From the IMG/VR virus record IMGVR_UViG_3300013099_000026, positions 1-49,854 of that record: a stretch of DNA of 49,854 nt; one strand, given 5' to 3'. This DNA is from a virus. A program made the position numbers and the translations under genes. Under the pieces are notes generated by a model. That model was not told the origin of the DNA. It did not search any database and was given only the letters and a program-made list of their open reading frames with translations. The first letter of the stretch is position 1; each line of letters opens with the position of its first letter. Positions 47,927-49,854 of the stretch are shown piece after piece.

Positions 47927-47960
47927 AGCAGTGTTAACAAATAAAAACCCTAACACTGCT
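47927..47960. repeat. Intact AGCAGTGTTA hairpin with 14-base loop
   Basis: AGCAGTGTTA (47927-47936) and TAACACTGCT (47951-47960) are perfect reverse complements. The loop and right arm hold CAAATAAAAACCCTAA, the word that is duplicated around the KilA-N gene at 2025 and 2720. It lies between the Rha gene and the HNH-like gene and has no T-run, so a leader element or operator fits better than a terminator. Confidence 0.75.
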
Positions 47961-47982
47961 CTATGCACAACAGGAGAATATC

Positions 47983-48414
47983 ATGGGTATACGCGGACTA
48001 AAAGAAATTAAAGAATTACTTAAATACGATCCAGTAACTGGGGCTATAACGTGGAGAAAAACAAATATTTACGGCTATGCAGGGTGTAATGCGATAAGCA
48101 AAGTAACAGCGTTAGCTTGCGTAAGGGTAGATACTAGCGAGTATCTGGCGGCCACAAAAATCGCGTATATGCACGTAAAAAACGCACGTCCTTTAACAAA
48201 TATTTACGTAATAGACGGGGACAGGTACAACATGGCATGGGCTAATCTAACCCTAGATAGATCGAAAGTTACTACCCGATGTACAACACGTGCCGTGCGC
48301 CAAGCTCCACGCATTCGGGTAGTTAGTTTGAAATGGAGCAAACCTGCGGCAAGAGTCCATGTTACACCCAAGCAAGAGTATTTTGATTTTATGGGTGTTT
48401 ACAATGGGCTTTAA
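47983..48414 (+). CDS. HNH-like protein with degenerate active site
   Basis: A 143-residue protein with the frame of phage HNH homing-type endonucleases: LLKYDPVTGAITWRK, TKIAYMHVKNARPLTNIYVI followed by DGDRYNMAWANLTL. In active enzymes the third segment reads IDHINGDxxDNRxxNL; here the catalytic His (Asp-His pair) and the following Asn-Arg are altered, so cleavage is doubtful. A DNA-binding role may remain. Starts after the intact leader hairpin and overlaps the helicase start by 11 bases. Confidence 0.6.
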   Translation: MGIRGLKEIKELLKYDPVTGAITWRKTNIYGYAGCNAISKVTALACVRVDTSEYLAATKIAYMHVKNARPLTNIYVIDGDRYNMAWANLTLDRSKVTTRCTTRAVRQAPRIRVVSLKWSKPAARVHVTPKQEYFDFMGVYNGL

Positions 48415-49854
48415 GCCGCGATGGTATCAAACCGAGGCGGTGGACGCTACCATAAAATATCTTAGTGAACAGGCAGAGGGAAACCCATTAATTGTTTTAC
48501 CTACAGGATCGGGAAAAAGCGTTGTATTGAGTAATCTTTGTGAACGCTTATTAGAGAATCCACGGAATAGGATTATTGTAGTATCTCATGTCGATGAGAT
48601 TGTTAAGCAAAACGCCACGGCGTTAATTAAAACTATTGGTGTTATGAAAGTCGGCTTGTACGCTGCCTCGTTAAATCAACGTAAACATACGTTCCCTGTT
48701 ACAGTGGCTATGATTCAAAGCATCCACAAAAAAACCGCTTTATTTGATAAAGTAACTCACGTAATAATTGACGAAGTACACCGCGTCAACCCATCCGCGA
48801 GCGGAATGTATACCAACCTTATTAATGGGCTAAACGGCGTGCGTTTGATAGGGTTAACTGCCACTCCGTACCGTATGGGATCGGGTGACTTGGTGGACTC
48901 CGAGGGGGCTATTTTTCATAAAAAAGTAATAGATGTACCTATTACTCGGCTAATTGAAGAGGGGTTTCTATGTGATTTAAAATCAAAAAACGCGCTACAT
49001 GAATTAGATACTAGTTCTTTGAAAGTGGTTGGGGGTGATTTTTCAACTAAATCTATGGTAGATGCTTTTTGTACCGAGGCACTTACAGAGCAATCAATAA
49101 AAGAATTAATCTCGTACAAAGACGACTATAAAAAAATGTTACTCTTTGCTATTGATATAGCTCATTGCGAGATGATTTCAAAGGTATTAGATGATCACAA
49201 CATAAAAAACGGTTTTGTTCATAGTAAACAAACAAAACCAACCCGTAATACCACCATACATGATTTTAAAACAATACCTGAATTTCAAGCGTTGGTTAGT
49301 GTATCCACGCTCACTACAGGGTTTGATTATCCTGCTATTGATTTGGTTTGTCTATTGCGTCCCACGCAGTCAGCATCGCTTTACGTGCAAATGGTGGGGC
49401 GCGGTTTGCGAGTAAGCCCCAATAAAACCCATTGCTTGGTCTTGGATTTTGTGGGAAATATTGGGCGATTGGGTGCTTTAGACAATATATCCACTCCTAA
49501 ACAAAGGGAAAAAACGGGAAAACCTTTTCCGTTAAAATCCTGTGTTAAATGTGGTTTATTTGCATACTCTAAGGTTAGAATATGTCCAGATTGTGGGCAT
49601 CCGTTCCCTCCGCCGGACAGTAAAATAACGGGTACATCCTCAAAGAAAGATATTTTAACCGTGGAACAAGCCCCTTTTTTAGATGTAACTGATGTTTACG
49701 TTAGCGTAAGATATTCAGCAAAAAAGAGAAGTTATGTTTTAATTCAATATCTTTTAGGGGATGGTTCGGTGGTATCTGAGAGAATAAACCCGTTTTCAAC
49801 CCAAGAAAAGGAATTGACCAAGGGGCGTAATTGGTGGATAGCTTCATCAAAGGG
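48404..49854 (+). CDS. DEAD/DEAH-box helicase (SF2), cut by window end
   Basis: 483 readable residues from the ATG at 48404. Motif I PLIVLPTGSGKSVVL, II VIIDEVHR, III GLTATPYR, then SVSTLTTGFDYPAIDLVCLL and motif VI VQMVGRGLRVSP. A zinc ribbon follows (SCVKCGLFAYSKVRICPDCG). After it comes a beta-rich extension ending GRNWWIASS at the window edge. It unwinds DNA or RNA during replication or recombination. The missing end is probably the tail at bases 1-128. Confidence 0.9.
   Translation, partial: MGFKPRWYQTEAVDATIKYLSEQAEGNPLIVLPTGSGKSVVLSNLCERLLENPRNRIIVVSHVDEIVKQNATALIKTIGVMKVGLYAASLNQRKHTFPVTVAMIQSIHKKTALFDKVTHVIIDEVHRVNPSASGMYTNLINGLNGVRLIGLTATPYRMGSGDLVDSEGAIFHKKVIDVPITRLIEEGFLCDLKSKNALHELDTSSLKVVGGDFSTKSMVDAFCTEALTEQSIKELISYKDDYKKMLLFAIDIAHCEMISKVLDDHNIKNGFVHSKQTKPTRNTTIHDFKTIPEFQALVSVSTLTTGFDYPAIDLVCLLRPTQSASLYVQMVGRGLRVSPNKTHCLVLDFVGNIGRLGALDNISTPKQREKTGKPFPLKSCVKCGLFAYSKVRICPDCGHPFPPPDSKITGTSSKKDILTVEQAPFLDVTDVYVSVRYSAKKRSYVLIQYLLGDGSVVSERINPFSTQEKELTKGRNWWIASSK

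Noticed and set aside
1-49854. Integrase, attachment sites or a CI-type repressor
   Set aside because: No tyrosine or serine recombinase motifs were seen, and the DNA-binding proteins found are Rha, KilA-N, Bro-like, Cro-like and ribbon-helix-helix types, so lysogeny cannot be claimed.

Overview
The window is almost certainly one nearly complete genome of a tailed double-stranded DNA phage (Caudoviricetes, probably siphovirus-like) cut open inside a gene. The last 1.45 kb encodes a DEAD/DEAH helicase that runs off the right edge. The first 128 bases carry a C-terminal tail of the kind such helicases have. The DNA is AT-rich with tightly packed, overlapping genes. No integrase, excisionase or classic CI-type repressor was recognised, so lifestyle is open. 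A solitary sequence matching a type I-F CRISPR repeat suggests a gammaproteobacterial host lineage carrying I-F CRISPR-Cas; this is an inference, not an identification.

Layout. Two transcription blocks diverge at about 43.1 kb and converge at about 4.8 kb, counting across the cut ends. The plus block (43.2 kb to the right edge, then 1 to 4.8 kb) holds early replication and recombination genes: a ClpX-like AAA+ ATPase, two tandem paralogues, a truncated PRPP-synthetase-like protein, a Sak4-type ATPase, a DUF669 SSB-like protein, a Rha regulator, a degenerate HNH protein, the helicase, two Cys-rich paralogues, a Rha-GIY-YIG fusion, a mosaic regulator, a KilA-N gene and a family A DNA polymerase. 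The minus block (43.1 down to 4.9 kb) begins with a ribbon-helix-helix protein, a primase-helicase and a partner. It continues past a 1.7 kb non-coding region and a run of small early genes (two cytosine methyltransferases, dNMP kinase, dCMP deaminase, PDDEXK nuclease, M23 peptidase). The large terminase follows, then a dense cluster of antirepressor-like genes. Last comes the structural module in the order portal, MuF-like protein, protease, capsid, lysis-like genes, five decoration-like paralogues, connectors, tail tube, tail chaperone, tape measure and tail tip.

What stands out. (1) At 35.66-35.83 kb a promoter, one I-F CRISPR-repeat mimic and a hairpin-plus-T-run terminator form a self-contained small-RNA gene, the layout expected of an RNA anti-CRISPR. 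(2) Two sites with the same slippery heptamer A_AAA_AAG: one in the tail chaperone, as known in many phages, and one exactly at the portal stop codon that would fuse portal to a MuF protein lacking its own usable start. (3) A 9-bp word, AGCAGTGTT, occurs about 19 times, often as hairpins in gene leaders. (4) Rha, KilA-N and Bro-like regulators form an expanded mosaic family, several preceded by promoter, hairpin and T-run leaders. (5) A promoter-hairpin small-RNA candidate lies between the convergent blocks.

All functional names rest on motif reading by eye; no database search was possible.
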